A DNA stretch of 64,000 nucleotides from Pacificimonas pallii (GCF_019204005.1 NZ_JAGSPA010000002.1:310001-374000), one strand, 5' to 3'. Counted from the stretch's first letter, positions 51,826 to 61,416 are shown. Made by a program: numbers and translations. Notes: generated by a model from the sequence alone, not told the origin.

Positions 51826-53252
51826 GTGCGACGACGGGTACGATTATCGTCGCCGACGATGACGCCGCCATCCGGACGGTCGTGCGCCAGGCGCTGATGC
51901 GGGCCGGCCACGAGGTGCGGACGACGGACAGCCTTGCCGGACTGTCGCGGCTGGCGGAGCAGGGCGTGGGCGATGTGGTGGTCAGCGATGTCGGCCTGCC
52001 AGACGGCGATGGGCTGGACAGTCTGCCGGGCCTGCTGGCGATGCGGCCAGACCTGTCCGTGATCATCGTGAGCGCGCAAAATACGCTGGCGACCGCAGTG
52101 CGCGCTACCGAGCAAGGCGCATTTGAGTATTTACCAAAACCGTTTGATCTGAACGAGTTGACAGCCGCGGTTTCGAGCGCGCTTGAGCGAAGTCAGGGGG
52201 AAGCCGCCGCGCAGCCGGTCGCGGCAGGCGACGGCCTGCCGCTGATCGGGCGCAGCCAGGCGATGCAGGAGGTCTACCGCCTGATCGCGCGCGTGGTCCC
52301 AACCGATCTGACGGTCATGATTTTAGGCGAATCGGGCACAGGCAAGGAACTGGTTGCGCGGGCAATCCATGATCTGGGGCCGCGGCGGACAGAGCCGTTC
52401 GTGGCGGTGAACATGGCGGCGATTCCAAAAGACCTGATTGAAACGGAACTGTTCGGGCATGAGCGCGGTGCCTTTACCGGCGCGCAGGCGCGCAGCTCTG
52501 GACGTTTCGAACAGGCGCAGGGCGGCACGCTGTTTCTGGATGAGATCGGTGACATGCCGTTCGAGGCGCAGACGCGGCTGCTGCGCGTGCTGCAGTCGGG
52601 CGAGTTTACGACCGTTGGCGGCGCGCGCACGATCCGTACCGACGTGCGCATCCTGTGCGCGACCCATCAGGACCTGGAAGGCGCGATCGAACGCGGTGAA
52701 TTCCGGGAGGATCTGTATTATCGCCTGAACGTCGTTCCCATCCCGGTTCCGCCGCTGCGCGCGCGTAAGGACGACATTGCGGAACTGAGCGCGCATTTCC
52801 TGAAGCTGGCCGTGGACGAGGGGCTGCCCGAAAAGGCGCTGTCGCAGCCTGCCATTGAGAGACTGTCCGCGCATGACTGGCCCGGCAATGTCCGGGAATT
52901 ACAGAATATCGTCCGGCGGATGGCGGCGCTGGCGCGGGAGGATGTCGTCGGCGCTGCGGCCGTGACGCAGGCGATGAAGGGCACAAGGGCGGCCAATGCG
53001 CCGAGCGGCGAGGGCGAGACGCTTGCGGCCAGGGTGGAGACGGAAGCGGCGCGTATCGTCGCGAGCGGCGGTCATAATGTCTATGAAGAGATCATGGCGA
53101 ACGTGGAGCCGCCGATCCTGCGCGCGGCGCTGGCGGCGACAGGTGGAAATCAGATCAAGGCGGCGGCTGTGCTGGGGATCAACCGCAATACGCTGCGTAC
53201 CCGCCTGGAACAGCGCGGCATCGATGCGATGGATTTCCGGCCGCGCGGATAA
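51822..53252 (+). CDS. ntrC: Nitrogen response regulator NtrC
   Basis: 476 residues from ATG 51822 (ATGA overlap with ntrB). Receiver domain with acceptor Asp56 (VVVSDVGLPDGDG) and Lys106. AAA+ domain with Walker A GESGTGKE (169-176), sigma-54 contact loop GAFTGA (216-221) and Walker B GGTLFLDEIGDMP. C-terminal Fis-type helix-turn-helix AAVLGINRNTLRTRLEQRGI. Activates sigma-54 promoters of nitrogen-assimilation genes. All motifs intact. The gene after it is acpP, with ~170 bases between. Confidence 0.96.
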   Translation: MSATTGTIIVADDDAAIRTVVRQALMRAGHEVRTTDSLAGLSRLAEQGVGDVVVSDVGLPDGDGLDSLPGLLAMRPDLSVIIVSAQNTLATAVRATEQGAFEYLPKPFDLNELTAAVSSALERSQGEAAAQPVAAGDGLPLIGRSQAMQEVYRLIARVVPTDLTVMILGESGTGKELVARAIHDLGPRRTEPFVAVNMAAIPKDLIETELFGHERGAFTGAQARSSGRFEQAQGGTLFLDEIGDMPFEAQTRLLRVLQSGEFTTVGGARTIRTDVRILCATHQDLEGAIERGEFREDLYYRLNVVPIPVPPLRARKDDIAELSAHFLKLAVDEGLPEKALSQPAIERLSAHDWPGNVRELQNIVRRMAALAREDVVGAAAVTQAMKGTRAANAPSGEGETLAARVETEAARIVASGGHNVYEEIMANVEPPILRAALAATGGNQIKAAAVLGINRNTLRTRLEQRGIDAMDFRPRG

Positions 53253-53421
53253 ACAGCCTTTGATGCCTGGACGGATCAGGGCATGGGAAACGGCAGCTAT
53301 CCGGGCGGTCCCCGGCGCTTGCCCGCCATCTGCTCGACAAACTCTTGCCAGTATGGGGGGCAGGCACTAGGTCTCTTGCCGAACAGTTAACTTACCTAGA
53401 TAACCCAAGGGGATTACGAGA

Positions 53422-53658
53422 ATGAGCGACGTCGCAGAACGCGTGAAGAAGATTGTTGTCGAGCATCTCGGCGTTGAGCCGGACAAGGTCACCGAAGATG
53501 CGAGCTTCATCGATGATCTTGGCGCCGACAGCCTCGACACCGTTGAGCTGGTCATGGCCTTTGAGGAAGAGTTCGGCGTGGAAATCCCCGACGATGCCGC
53601 CGAGAAGATCCTGACGGTCAAGGATGCCATCACGTACATCAATGAGCATCAGGGCTAA
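53422..53658 (+). CDS. acpP: Acyl carrier protein
   Basis: 78 residues, highly acidic. The phosphopantetheine attachment site is Ser37 in [20 protein letters not shown], and the residues around it are almost invariant for AcpP. AAGGGG lies before the ATG, 10 bases away. It carries growing fatty-acyl chains for lipid, lipid A and cofactor synthesis in the cytoplasm. Followed by a hairpin and then fabF. Confidence 0.98.
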   Translation: MSDVAERVKKIVVEHLGVEPDKVTEDASFIDDLGADSLDTVELVMAFEEEFGVEIPDDAAEKILTVKDAITYINEHQG

Positions 53659-53694
53659 GTCAGCCGCCGCCAATTTCATGATGCGAGTTCAGGT

Positions 53695-53733
53695 GCGGCG
53701 GTCCTTCCCTTAAGGAAGGCCGCCGTTTCCGTT
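53695..53733 (+). terminator. Hairpin between acpP and fabF (attenuator-like)
   Basis: GCGGCGGTCCTTCC and GGAAGGCCGCCG pair with one bulged T around a CTTAA loop (stem ~12 bp), followed by TTTCCGTTT. Partial termination here could set a high acpP:fabF transcript ratio. Confidence 0.65.
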
Positions 53734-53746
53734 TCAGGAGCACAAT

Positions 53747-55003
53747 ATGCGCCGTGTGGTCGTTACCGGACTAGGCCTTGTCACCCCACTTGGCGGTGAT
53801 GTCGAAAGCAGCTGGAGAAATATTCTCGCGTCCAAATCGGGGGCGCGTCAGATCACCCGCTTCGATACCGAAGGGCATGCCTGCACGATTGCGTGCGAAG
53901 TGCCGATGGACGGCGAGGAAGATGCGCTCGACATGTCGAAACGCGTCGATCATAAAATCCAGCGTCAGGTGGACCTGTTCATCCAGTTCGGGATCGACGC
54001 CGCCGGTCAGGCCATCGAGGAAGCGGGCCTGACGGACGTGTCCGAGGAAGACGCCGAGCGCATCGGCTGTCTGATCGGATCGGGCATTGGCGGCCTTCCC
54101 GGCATCGAAAAGGAATCGATCGTCCTTCATGAACGCGGCCCACGGCGTGTGAGCCCGCATTTCGTGCATGGCCGGCTGATCAATCTGGTGTCCGGGCAGG
54201 TGAGCATCAAATATGGCTTTACCGGGCCGAATCACAGTGTTGTGACCGCCTGCTCGACAGGAGCGCATGCAATCGGCGATGCCGCGCGCCTGATCGCGCT
54301 GGACGATGCGGACGTGATGATCGCGGGCGGCGCGGAAAGCGCGATCTGTCCGCTCGGCATTGCGGGATTTGCGCAGGCAAAGGCGCTGTCGACGCGGAAT
54401 GACGATCCGGCGGCGGCAAGTCGCCCCTATGATGTCGACCGCGACGGCTTCGTCATGGGTGAAGGCGCCGGTATCGTCGTCCTGGAAGAAATGGAGCGCG
54501 CCAAGGCGCGGGGCGCGACGATTTACGGCGAAGTCGTCGGCTATGGCCTGACGGGTGATGCCTATCATACGACGGCGCCGCACCCGGATGGCAATGGCGG
54601 TTTCCGGGCGATGCGCAACGCACTGGCCCGCGCAGGCATTGATCCGTCGGGCATCGACTATATCAATGCGCACGGCACATCGACGCCGCTGGGTGACGAG
54701 ATCGAGCTGGGCGCGGTTCGCCGCCTGTTCGGCAGTGCCCTCGATACGGCGTCAATGTCATCCACCAAAAGTGCGATCGGGCACCTTCTGGGCGGCGCGG
54801 GCGCGGTGGAATCGATTTTCTGTCTGCTCGCCATGCGCGATCAGGTGGCCCCGCCGACGATCAATCTGAATAATCCAAGCGAGGGCTGCAAAGGCGTCGA
54901 CCTGGTGCCGCTGCACGCGAAGGAGCGCAGGATCGATGCCGTTTTGAACAACAGCTTTGGATTTGGCGGGACGAACGCGTCGCTGGTGATGAAACGGGTG
55001 TAG
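53747..55003 (+). CDS. fabF: 3-oxoacyl-[acyl-carrier-protein] synthase II (KAS II)
   Basis: 418 residues. The thiolase-fold catalytic triad is complete: Cys169 in VVTACSTGAH, His309 in NAHGTSTPLGD and His346 in KSAIGHLLGGAGA. N-terminal MRRVVVTGLGLVTPLG. KAS II elongates acyl-ACP with malonyl-ACP, including unsaturated chains. It follows acpP and precedes mltG, the usual acpP-fabF-mltG order. CAGGAG precedes the ATG. Confidence 0.97.
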   Translation: MRRVVVTGLGLVTPLGGDVESSWRNILASKSGARQITRFDTEGHACTIACEVPMDGEEDALDMSKRVDHKIQRQVDLFIQFGIDAAGQAIEEAGLTDVSEEDAERIGCLIGSGIGGLPGIEKESIVLHERGPRRVSPHFVHGRLINLVSGQVSIKYGFTGPNHSVVTACSTGAHAIGDAARLIALDDADVMIAGGAESAICPLGIAGFAQAKALSTRNDDPAAASRPYDVDRDGFVMGEGAGIVVLEEMERAKARGATIYGEVVGYGLTGDAYHTTAPHPDGNGGFRAMRNALARAGIDPSGIDYINAHGTSTPLGDEIELGAVRRLFGSALDTASMSSTKSAIGHLLGGAGAVESIFCLLAMRDQVAPPTINLNNPSEGCKGVDLVPLHAKERRIDAVLNNSFGFGGTNASLVMKRV

Positions 55004-55061
55004 GCGGCCCCGACATGAACGCGCGCGGTGCTTCTGCCGGACGATCGTGAGGCTGGATGCG

Positions 55062-56039
55062 ATGCGGAAATTTTTACTCTTTCTGACGATTCTGGCGCTT
55101 GGCGCGGCTGTGCTGTTTTACGCGAAGCTGCAGAGTGACTGGTCCGCCGACGGACCACTGGCGGAAGCGCAGGCGGTCATTATTCCCGAAGGCAGCAGCC
55201 AGACGGCCGCGGCGCGCCTGCTGGCAGAGCGCGGGGTTCTCGGCGACGATGTCGAGCGCTTTATATTGCTGAGCCGTCTATTCGGAGAGGCCGCGCCCAT
55301 CCGTGCCGGCGAGTTTGAATTTCCGGCGCGGGTGAGCGCCGCCGGTGTGCTCGATATCCTGCAAAATGCGCAGCCCGTGCAGCGGTGGATCACCATTCCC
55401 GAAGGCCTGCCTGCGGTGCTGGTTCATGAACGCCTGATGGAAGCCGATTTCCTGACCGGTAGCGTCGAGGTGCCGAAAGAGGGATCCGTGCTGCCGAACA
55501 CCTATGATTACGAGCGGAATGAAACGCGCGCCGCGGTGCTGGCGCGCATGCAGGCCGCGATGACCGAGACGCTGGCGGAGCTGTGGGCCAAGCGAAGTCC
55601 GGATGCGGTGGTCCGTACCCCGGAAGAGGCGGTGATCCTCGCTGCGATCGTCGAGAAGGAAACAGGGACGGCAGAAGAACGTCCCATGGTGGCAGGTGTT
55701 TATACCAACAGGCTAAAGCTGGGCATGAAGTTGCAGGCGGATCCGACGATCTTTTACCTTAAGACGAAAGGGCGCCCCCTTGGCCGCAGGATCCTGCAAT
55801 CGGAGATCGACGAGGTAAACGGTTACAATACGTATAGCATGACGGGTTTGCCCGCCGGGCCAATTACGAATCCGGGGCGGGAGTCGATCGCCGCCGTGTT
55901 GAATCCGGCCGAAACGGACGCGCTCTACTTCGTCGCCGACGGGACCGGCGGACATGCCTTCGCCCGAACCTTGGCAGAACATAATGCCAATGTCGCAAAG
56001 TGGTACGCGATCCGCCGTGAACGCGGCGAAATGGATTAG
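55062..56039 (+). CDS. mltG: Endolytic murein transglycosylase MltG
   Basis: 325 residues from ATG 55062 (GAGG nine bases before; a GTG at 55047 is less likely). N-terminal inner-membrane helix (FLLFLTILALGAAVLFY), a LysM-like segment (IIPEGSSQTAAARLLAERG), and the YceG catalytic domain with LAAIVEKETGTAEERP holding the active glutamate (198 or 200) and YNTYSMTGLPAGPITNPG. It cuts nascent peptidoglycan glycan strands to end their synthesis. Linked to acpP-fabF as in most proteobacteria. Confidence 0.95.
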   Translation: MRKFLLFLTILALGAAVLFYAKLQSDWSADGPLAEAQAVIIPEGSSQTAAARLLAERGVLGDDVERFILLSRLFGEAAPIRAGEFEFPARVSAAGVLDILQNAQPVQRWITIPEGLPAVLVHERLMEADFLTGSVEVPKEGSVLPNTYDYERNETRAAVLARMQAAMTETLAELWAKRSPDAVVRTPEEAVILAAIVEKETGTAEERPMVAGVYTNRLKLGMKLQADPTIFYLKTKGRPLGRRILQSEIDEVNGYNTYSMTGLPAGPITNPGRESIAAVLNPAETDALYFVADGTGGHAFARTLAEHNANVAKWYAIRRERGEMD

Positions 56040-56194
56040 TCGGGGCCGCTTCATGGAAGAGCCAGCGACGGCAGTACATATGCAAGAATTGACTCACGTC
56101 AACGCGCATACCCTGATAAACCGATAGTGAATTTAAGATCAGGCTTTGCGGATGGGCCTTTTCGTCTCCTGCTAACCCACCGGGATGCTTTGTC

Positions 56195-57079
56195 TTGGCA
56201 ACTCTACTTTTCGGTGAGCCTTTGAAAAAGGCTGCACCTCTGAAAGCCTATCAGGCTCAACTGGCGGAGCAGGGCGTTCATACGCATCATCTGGACGATC
56301 ATGGCCGGCTCACATGGATCGCAAGAGCGCTGACCGCCCGAAACGCGATTCTCGTGACTTACGAGAACAGCCTATACACTGCGCAGCGCGCCGCCCTTTT
56401 GAAACGCCTTGGCGTAAAGGTCGCGCGTTTCTGGGTCGGATCGGACCTGCACCTGATCCAGACGCAAAAGAAAACCTTGCAGGGCGCGCTGGAGATCGAC
56501 CGCCACGTGGCCGCGAACTTCGCTGTGGCGCCCGACATGGTATCGGCGCTGACGCCGCTGGGCATCGAAGCGAGCTATCTGCCATCGCCAATCCAGAACA
56601 TTCCCGCGCCGACACCGCCCGGCGAAACATTACCGCGCGGTATCCTTATTTATCTCGGGACCAGGAACTATGCGCTATATGGCAAGGACACGATCCAGCA
56701 GGTCGTGACCGCCAATCCGGAGAAATCATTTCATATCGTCGGCGATGAAAACCATTCGCTGGCGAGTTTTCCCAATGTGACGAGCTGGGGATGGGTGAAC
56801 GACATGAAAGAGGTCTGGCCGAAAGTCGGCCTGGTGCTGCGACCCACGTTGCGCGACGGTATGCCCCGCATGGTCCTGGAAGCCCTGCTGCGGGCACGCT
56901 ACGTTGTCTATTCGGGCCAGTTTCCGGGGTGCTGGCATGGAAAAAGGGCTGAGGAAATCCAGCCCTATATCGACCAATTCATGCATATGAGCGAGTTCAA
57001 CCGGGACGGGGAACGGCAGGCCCGCGCTCTGCTTTGCGATTCCGGTGAAAAACTGGTGGCGAGCCTGAACCGGATGTAG
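56195..57079 (+). CDS. Glycosyltransferase-like protein (GT-B fold, family 4 type)
   Basis: 294 residues from a TTG at 56195 (first suitable codon; no ATG nearby). The second half holds a nucleotide-sugar-type Rossmann region with GILIYLGTRNYALYG, FHIVGDENH, and the DGMPRMVLEALLRARYVV segment that matches the 'E-G-x-P-R/x-V/x-L-E-A' motif of GT4 enzymes. The N-terminal domain is short. Sugar donor and acceptor unknown. It is monocistronic and has no linked polysaccharide genes, and confidence in a transferase function is moderate. Confidence 0.6.
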   Translation: MATLLFGEPLKKAAPLKAYQAQLAEQGVHTHHLDDHGRLTWIARALTARNAILVTYENSLYTAQRAALLKRLGVKVARFWVGSDLHLIQTQKKTLQGALEIDRHVAANFAVAPDMVSALTPLGIEASYLPSPIQNIPAPTPPGETLPRGILIYLGTRNYALYGKDTIQQVVTANPEKSFHIVGDENHSLASFPNVTSWGWVNDMKEVWPKVGLVLRPTLRDGMPRMVLEALLRARYVVYSGQFPGCWHGKRAEEIQPYIDQFMHMSEFNRDGERQARALLCDSGEKLVASLNRM

Positions 57080-57093
57080 CGGGAACGAACGGT

Positions 57094-58017
57094 TCAGACG
57101 ACCCGCCGCGCTCCGGTAACCGGCTCTGCATGCGCCGAGCGCAGGCGGTCAATGACATCCTCCAGCGGCTCGATCAGGGTTGTCATCCAATAGGCGTTGG
57201 CGTGCAGCAAGCGCTCTTCATCCGCCATGATTCCGACATGGCCAGGAAAGAATATCAGGTCGCCGCGCTTCAGCGGTTTGCCCAAAACGTCATCGCCAAG
57301 CTCGTCCCTCTGCTGGTCGCTATCACGCGGGGCGGCGATATCGCAGGCCGCGAGCGCGATCTGTATCAGACCGGAGCAGTCGATACCGCGCCGCGTGCGA
57401 CCGCCCCATTTATAAGGACTGCCAAGAAACGCCTGCGCGACACGCACGGGATCACGCACATATTCGTCAAGCGTGCTCGCGTGTCGGCGGTGCACAAACG
57501 TACCATTGCGAAGGCGGTAGAAAGTGTCGTCGAAATCTTCGGCGGCGACCTCGCTGTTCATCGGGAGGTTATGCGCAACGTCCGATTTTATATCGGGCCG
57601 CGAAAAACAAAGCGCGGTGGGCGCCGTGATCCTGTGCGTGCGGGGGGGCGCATCCGCGCGCAGATTTTCGGCGGAAATATAACCAACATAATGGTCATGT
57701 GCCGAGAACCCCCAGGCCCAGCCCTCCGACTCGTCGAGAATGTCGAATCGTTGCCCGGGCAGAAGTTCGCTGACGGCTGCCGCGCTCTGCTGCGGCGCCT
57801 CCCGCATCATCTCGCTCACGCCGTCGATCAGGCGGTGTGGCACAGGGGTGACATAACGCGGCGCCGCGACGACACCCTTGAGGGCTGCGTCGGCCATGTC
57901 GTCGCGCCACGCATGAACACGCGGGTCGGGTTTGTCGGCGGCCGCAGCCGCTTCAGTGCGCGGTGTGAGGTCGTGCCGCGCCGCTTTGGAGTCCGGAATC
58001 CGTGTCAACATGCGCAA
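57094..58017 (-). CDS. NlpC/P60-family peptidase with SH3-like domains
   Basis: 307 residues without a signal peptide. Two bacterial SH3-like regions (about 60-125 and 130-185; GQRFDILDESEGWAWGF) precede the C-terminal NlpC/P60 domain with Cys214 (GIDCSGLIQ), His260 (FPGHVGIM) and His272 (LLHANAYW) as catalytic residues. It cleaves gamma-D-glutamyl-diaminopimelate bonds in cell-wall peptides, probably in recycling of muropeptides in the cytoplasm (dipeptidyl-peptidase VI type). The start at 58017 overlaps the end of the MarR gene by 65 bases, and conserved sequence (DPRVHAWRDD) is close to it, so the overlap is probably real. Confidence 0.9.
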   Translation of the reverse strand: MRMLTRIPDSKAARHDLTPRTEAAAAADKPDPRVHAWRDDMADAALKGVVAAPRYVTPVPHRLIDGVSEMMREAPQQSAAAVSELLPGQRFDILDESEGWAWGFSAHDHYVGYISAENLRADAPPRTHRITAPTALCFSRPDIKSDVAHNLPMNSEVAAEDFDDTFYRLRNGTFVHRRHASTLDEYVRDPVRVAQAFLGSPYKWGGRTRRGIDCSGLIQIALAACDIAAPRDSDQQRDELGDDVLGKPLKRGDLIFFPGHVGIMADEERLLHANAYWMTTLIEPLEDVIDRLRSAHAEPVTGARRVV

Positions 58018-58351
58018 TCAGCCCCTCGAAGCTTTCGAGGAAATCGCTGCCAGAATCGGTGCGTTCGACGAAGATGTTGCGAAGGTCACTTTCGTCTTTC
58101 TGCCTACGGATATAGCCATAAGCGCCCAGCGTATTGAGCGCGCGTGTGATAACAGGTTTGGACACCGCAAGACGCGCCGCCAGTCCGCGAACCGTATGCG
58201 GCCCCGGTTCGAGATAGACAAGCAGCAAAAGCGCCATTTGCCGATTGGTGAGGTCCGGCTTCGCCGACCTTACGTAAGAGATCAGTGTTTCCATCCAGTC
58301 GGCAAGTCCGCTGCTTACGGATGCGTTCGGATCATTGCGATAGTCAGTCAT
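57953..58351 (-). CDS. MarR-family winged-helix regulator
   Basis: 132 residues from ATG 58351 (ATG at 58399 would add a basic leader). Winged helix-turn-helix with LTNRQMALLLLVYLE, GLAARLAVSKPVITRALNTL (recognition helix) and YIRRQKDESDLRNIFV (wing). No redox Cys is seen. It may regulate the downstream NlpC/P60 gene, which overlaps it by 65 bases, and thus cell-wall turnover. Ligand unknown. Confidence 0.85.
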   Translation of the reverse strand: MTDYRNDPNASVSSGLADWMETLISYVRSAKPDLTNRQMALLLLVYLEPGPHTVRGLAARLAVSKPVITRALNTLGAYGYIRRQKDESDLRNIFVERTDSGSDFLESFEGLIAHVDTDSGLQSGAARPHTAH

Positions 58352-58439
58352 ATTTTTGGCCCGCCTGCTCAAACCTGAGAGGGTAATGATGAAGACCATA
58401 GCCTAACAGAGCCCCGGCGGACAAGACCGCTGCGTCGCC

Positions 58440-59849
58440 TCATCTGGCCGCATATCGTGCACGAAGCATCTCATTGGCCGCGCGAAGGCCCAGCGCCTCA
58501 CCGCCTCTTGGACGTCCCGGCTGGTCTACCGGCATCCATGCAAACGTGTCGAAATGCAGCCATTTCGTGTCCGCGCTGACGAATTTCGAAAGATAAAGTC
58601 CCGCGGTAATGGCCCCCGCGAAACTGCCCGGTGCGGCGTTGGAGAGGTCGGCGATGTCGGACCTCAGCATCTTCAGATAAGGCTTCCAGAGGGGAAGCTG
58701 CCAGACCGGGTCGGCCACCATCTTGCCGGCCCTGATCATCGCATCGGCCAGGTCATCATCATTGCCCATCATGGCCGGCAGGTCCGGGCCGAGCGCGACA
58801 CGCGCGGCGCCGGTCAGCGTCGCGAAATCGAGGATCAGGTCGGGATCTTCCTCGCAGGCCAGAGTGAGCGCGTCGCACAGCACAAGGCGGCCCTCCGCAT
58901 CGGTATTGTGAATTTCCACGCTCAGGCCCTCGCGCGTCGCAATCACGTCGCCGGGACGAAACGCGTCTGCCGAGATGCTGTTTTCGACCGCGGCGATGAG
59001 CAGCGTGAGCCGGACGGGCAATTTCGACGCCATGACAAGCCGGGCAAGGGCAAGCGCATGCGCCGCGCCGCCCATGTCCTTTTTCATGAGGCGCATGCCA
59101 ATTGCGCCCTTCACGTCGAGGCCGCCCGAATCGAAACAGACGCCCTTGCCAATAAGGGTCAGCTGGGGCGCCGACCCGTCGCCCCAGTCGAGCCGGACGA
59201 GACGCGGCTCCCGCCCCGGTGCGGCCGCACGTCCGACGGCATGGATTGCGGGGAAATTCTCCGACAGAAGCGCCTCGCCCGTTACGGTCCTGACCGCCGC
59301 GCCATATGTTTCCGCCTCGGTACGAATGGCGGTTTCGAGTTCGGCAGGTCCCATATCCTCCGCGGGGGTGTTCACGAGGTCGCGGACAAGTGCCTGGGCG
59401 CCTGCGAGGGCCGCGACATGAGCCACGGCGTCCTGATCGACCGGAAGCAGAAGGATCCGCGGCGCCTTTGCCTCGGTTTTCAGGTAACGATCAAAGCTGT
59501 ACTGCCCGAGTGCCCAGCCGAGACCGCAGTCCACCGGCACCTTCCCGGTCAAACGATATGTGCCTTCCGGCAGATTCCCGGGCAAGGATGCGAGCGCCCA
59601 CGGGTGCGCGGCCTCGTCATCATCGGCGATGTCGCCGATTCCAGCGACGACAGACCAGGCTTCGGCCTCGCCGCCCGGCAGGATGGCATGCGTACCCTCC
59701 GCCGCCGTGAACTGGGCGGCGTGCATGGCGGCCTGTCCCCGCGGGCTGAGATCCGCCACGAAGGCATCGAAGCCAGCCTTGGTCACAATATGGATGGTAC
59801 GGGCCGCCTGATCACGGTCAGGCATAAGCAGGTGGTTCATATCAGGCAT
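58440..59849 (-). CDS. M17-family leucyl aminopeptidase
   Basis: 469 residues from ATG 59849. The two-metal site of M17 is visible: Lys/Asp in GKGVCFDSGGLDVKG, KKDMGGAAHAL, and the signature NTDAEGRLVLCDAL. The N-terminal third is the usual variable PepA domain. It removes N-terminal residues from peptides in the cytoplasm. Longer open frames upstream have no conserved residues. Faces sapC. Confidence 0.92.
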   Translation of the reverse strand: MPDMNHLLMPDRDQAARTIHIVTKAGFDAFVADLSPRGQAAMHAAQFTAAEGTHAILPGGEAEAWSVVAGIGDIADDDEAAHPWALASLPGNLPEGTYRLTGKVPVDCGLGWALGQYSFDRYLKTEAKAPRILLLPVDQDAVAHVAALAGAQALVRDLVNTPAEDMGPAELETAIRTEAETYGAAVRTVTGEALLSENFPAIHAVGRAAAPGREPRLVRLDWGDGSAPQLTLIGKGVCFDSGGLDVKGAIGMRLMKKDMGGAAHALALARLVMASKLPVRLTLLIAAVENSISADAFRPGDVIATREGLSVEIHNTDAEGRLVLCDALTLACEEDPDLILDFATLTGAARVALGPDLPAMMGNDDDLADAMIRAGKMVADPVWQLPLWKPYLKMLRSDIADLSNAAPGSFAGAITAGLYLSKFVSADTKWLHFDTFAWMPVDQPGRPRGGEALGLRAANEMLRARYAAR

Positions 59850-59981
59850 ATCATTGTCGCTATTACGCGATGCCGCGCAAGGCAACTTGATAGGCTGTCA
59901 CGGAGCCCGTAAAGCCGCCTGTTGTAGCGCTTGCGAAAAGTTCGCGCGTCGAGATGAATTTCAGATATCACGGGATAGATC

Positions 59982-60788
59982 ATGGCCACCACACCGGAAA
60001 ATGGCGCGGCACCCGCCGCGCAGCTGCCACTCTTTTACAAATCGCTGACGCCGCTGTCATCGCAGGCGCACAAGGATTATGGCATCGATGAGCGCTCGAC
60101 CCTTGAGTTTGTGAAGGGCATTCATGCGGTGCCGATCACCGTTGACGAATTCGCCGCCGCGCAGCGCCACTTTCCGATCATCTTTTCCGGCGGCGACACA
60201 CCCGCACCGCTGGTCCTGATGGGCCTGCAGGAAGGACAGAATTTCTACGTCAATGACGACGGCACATGGAAAGAAGGTGTTTATGTTCCCGCCTATATCC
60301 GCCGCTATCCATTCATGCTGGCGCGTATTCGTCAGGATTCAGAAGAACTTTCGCTCTGTTTCGATGACATGTGCGAAGATATTGGCGAGAAGAAAGCGCA
60401 GGCGTTTTTCGATGGCGATCAGCCAAGTCAGGTGACGAAGAACGTCCTTGGGTTTTGCGAGGAATATGAAAAGTCGATCAACCGTACGCGCGCCTTCACC
60501 GAAGAGTTGAAGAAGCAGGAACTGTTGATGAGCGGCGAAGTTTCGATCCAGCCTCCGGGCGACGCGAAACCCTCGATTTACCGCGGCTTTCAGATGGTGA
60601 ACGAGGACAAGCTGAAAGAATTGCGCGGGGATCAGGCACGTAAACTGGTGCAGAATGGCGGCATGCCGCTGATTTACGCGCACCTGTTGTCGGTACATCT
60701 GATCCGCGAACTGTTCGCAAAGGCGAACCCGGCAGATTCCGTGCCGCTGTCCAACCCGACCGATCAGGGAATCGTTCCTGACGCCTAG
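59982..60788 (+). CDS. SapC-family protein
   Basis: 268 residues, no signal peptide. Matches the SapC family (C-terminal halves of crystalline-surface-layer-associated proteins): FYKSLTPLSSQAHKDYG at the N-terminus, YVPAYIRRYPFMLA in the middle and FCEEYEKSINRTRAFTEEL in the C-terminal half. The function is unknown. In Sphingomonadales it commonly lies beside TonB-dependent receptor genes, but none is here. The gene follows the aminopeptidase divergently. Confidence 0.9.
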   Translation: MATTPENGAAPAAQLPLFYKSLTPLSSQAHKDYGIDERSTLEFVKGIHAVPITVDEFAAAQRHFPIIFSGGDTPAPLVLMGLQEGQNFYVNDDGTWKEGVYVPAYIRRYPFMLARIRQDSEELSLCFDDMCEDIGEKKAQAFFDGDQPSQVTKNVLGFCEEYEKSINRTRAFTEELKKQELLMSGEVSIQPPGDAKPSIYRGFQMVNEDKLKELRGDQARKLVQNGGMPLIYAHLLSVHLIRELFAKANPADSVPLSNPTDQGIVPDA

Positions 60789-60855
60789 GCCCATTTGCCC
60801 TGCCCGAATCCTGCGTTAAGATTAACGGATCCGCAAGGAGCCGGGGAGGGCGAAT

Positions 60856-61416
60856 ATGTCAGAGAAATCGAGCACGGCGCGCAGCAGCTATTCCAGGGGC
60901 GCCATCTGGCTGCACTGGATCATCGCACTGGTGATCATCGGACAGTTTCTGGGAATGCAATATGACGAGACGCTGGCGGAAACCGATCCGGCCCGCGGCA
61001 CGATCTACATGCTCCACAAGTCATTCGGGCTGACGATCCTGTTCCTGACTCTGGTCCGGCTGATCATTCGGCTGCGCCAGGGGTTCCTGCCCCTGCCGCC
61101 GCACATGGCGGGCTGGGAAGTCATGCTGGCGCGGGTGACGCATTTCGGGTTTTACGCGCTGCTGCTGTTGATGCCGCTGACGGGCTGGATTTTCGGTGTG
61201 AGCGCAAAGCGCGGACTGGATTATTTTGGTCTTGTGCCCGTGCCCGTACTGCCGCTGGAGGGGCTGGCGGAGCTGGCACATGAACTGCACGAATATGGGG
61301 CGTGGGCATTCGTCATACTGTTCATATTGCATGTCGCGGGCGCGCTGAAGCATCACTATCTGGACCGCGATGACGTCGCGACCCGCATGATCCCGATGCT
61401 GAAACGCCGCAGCTAG
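60856..61416 (+). CDS. Cytochrome b561-type membrane protein
   Basis: 186 residues with four hydrophobic helices. Haem-binding His candidates: His in AIWLHWIIALVIIGQFLGMQ (helix 1), HKSFGLTILFLTLVRL (helix 2) and HVAGALKHHYLDRD (helix 4). It belongs to the bacterial b561/YceJ family, which carries electrons across the inner membrane, often to periplasmic partners or from quinol. GGGGAGGG lies before the ATG. No partner gene nearby. Confidence 0.9.
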   Translation: MSEKSSTARSSYSRGAIWLHWIIALVIIGQFLGMQYDETLAETDPARGTIYMLHKSFGLTILFLTLVRLIIRLRQGFLPLPPHMAGWEVMLARVTHFGFYALLLLMPLTGWIFGVSAKRGLDYFGLVPVPVLPLEGLAELAHELHEYGAWAFVILFILHVAGALKHHYLDRDDVATRMIPMLKRRS

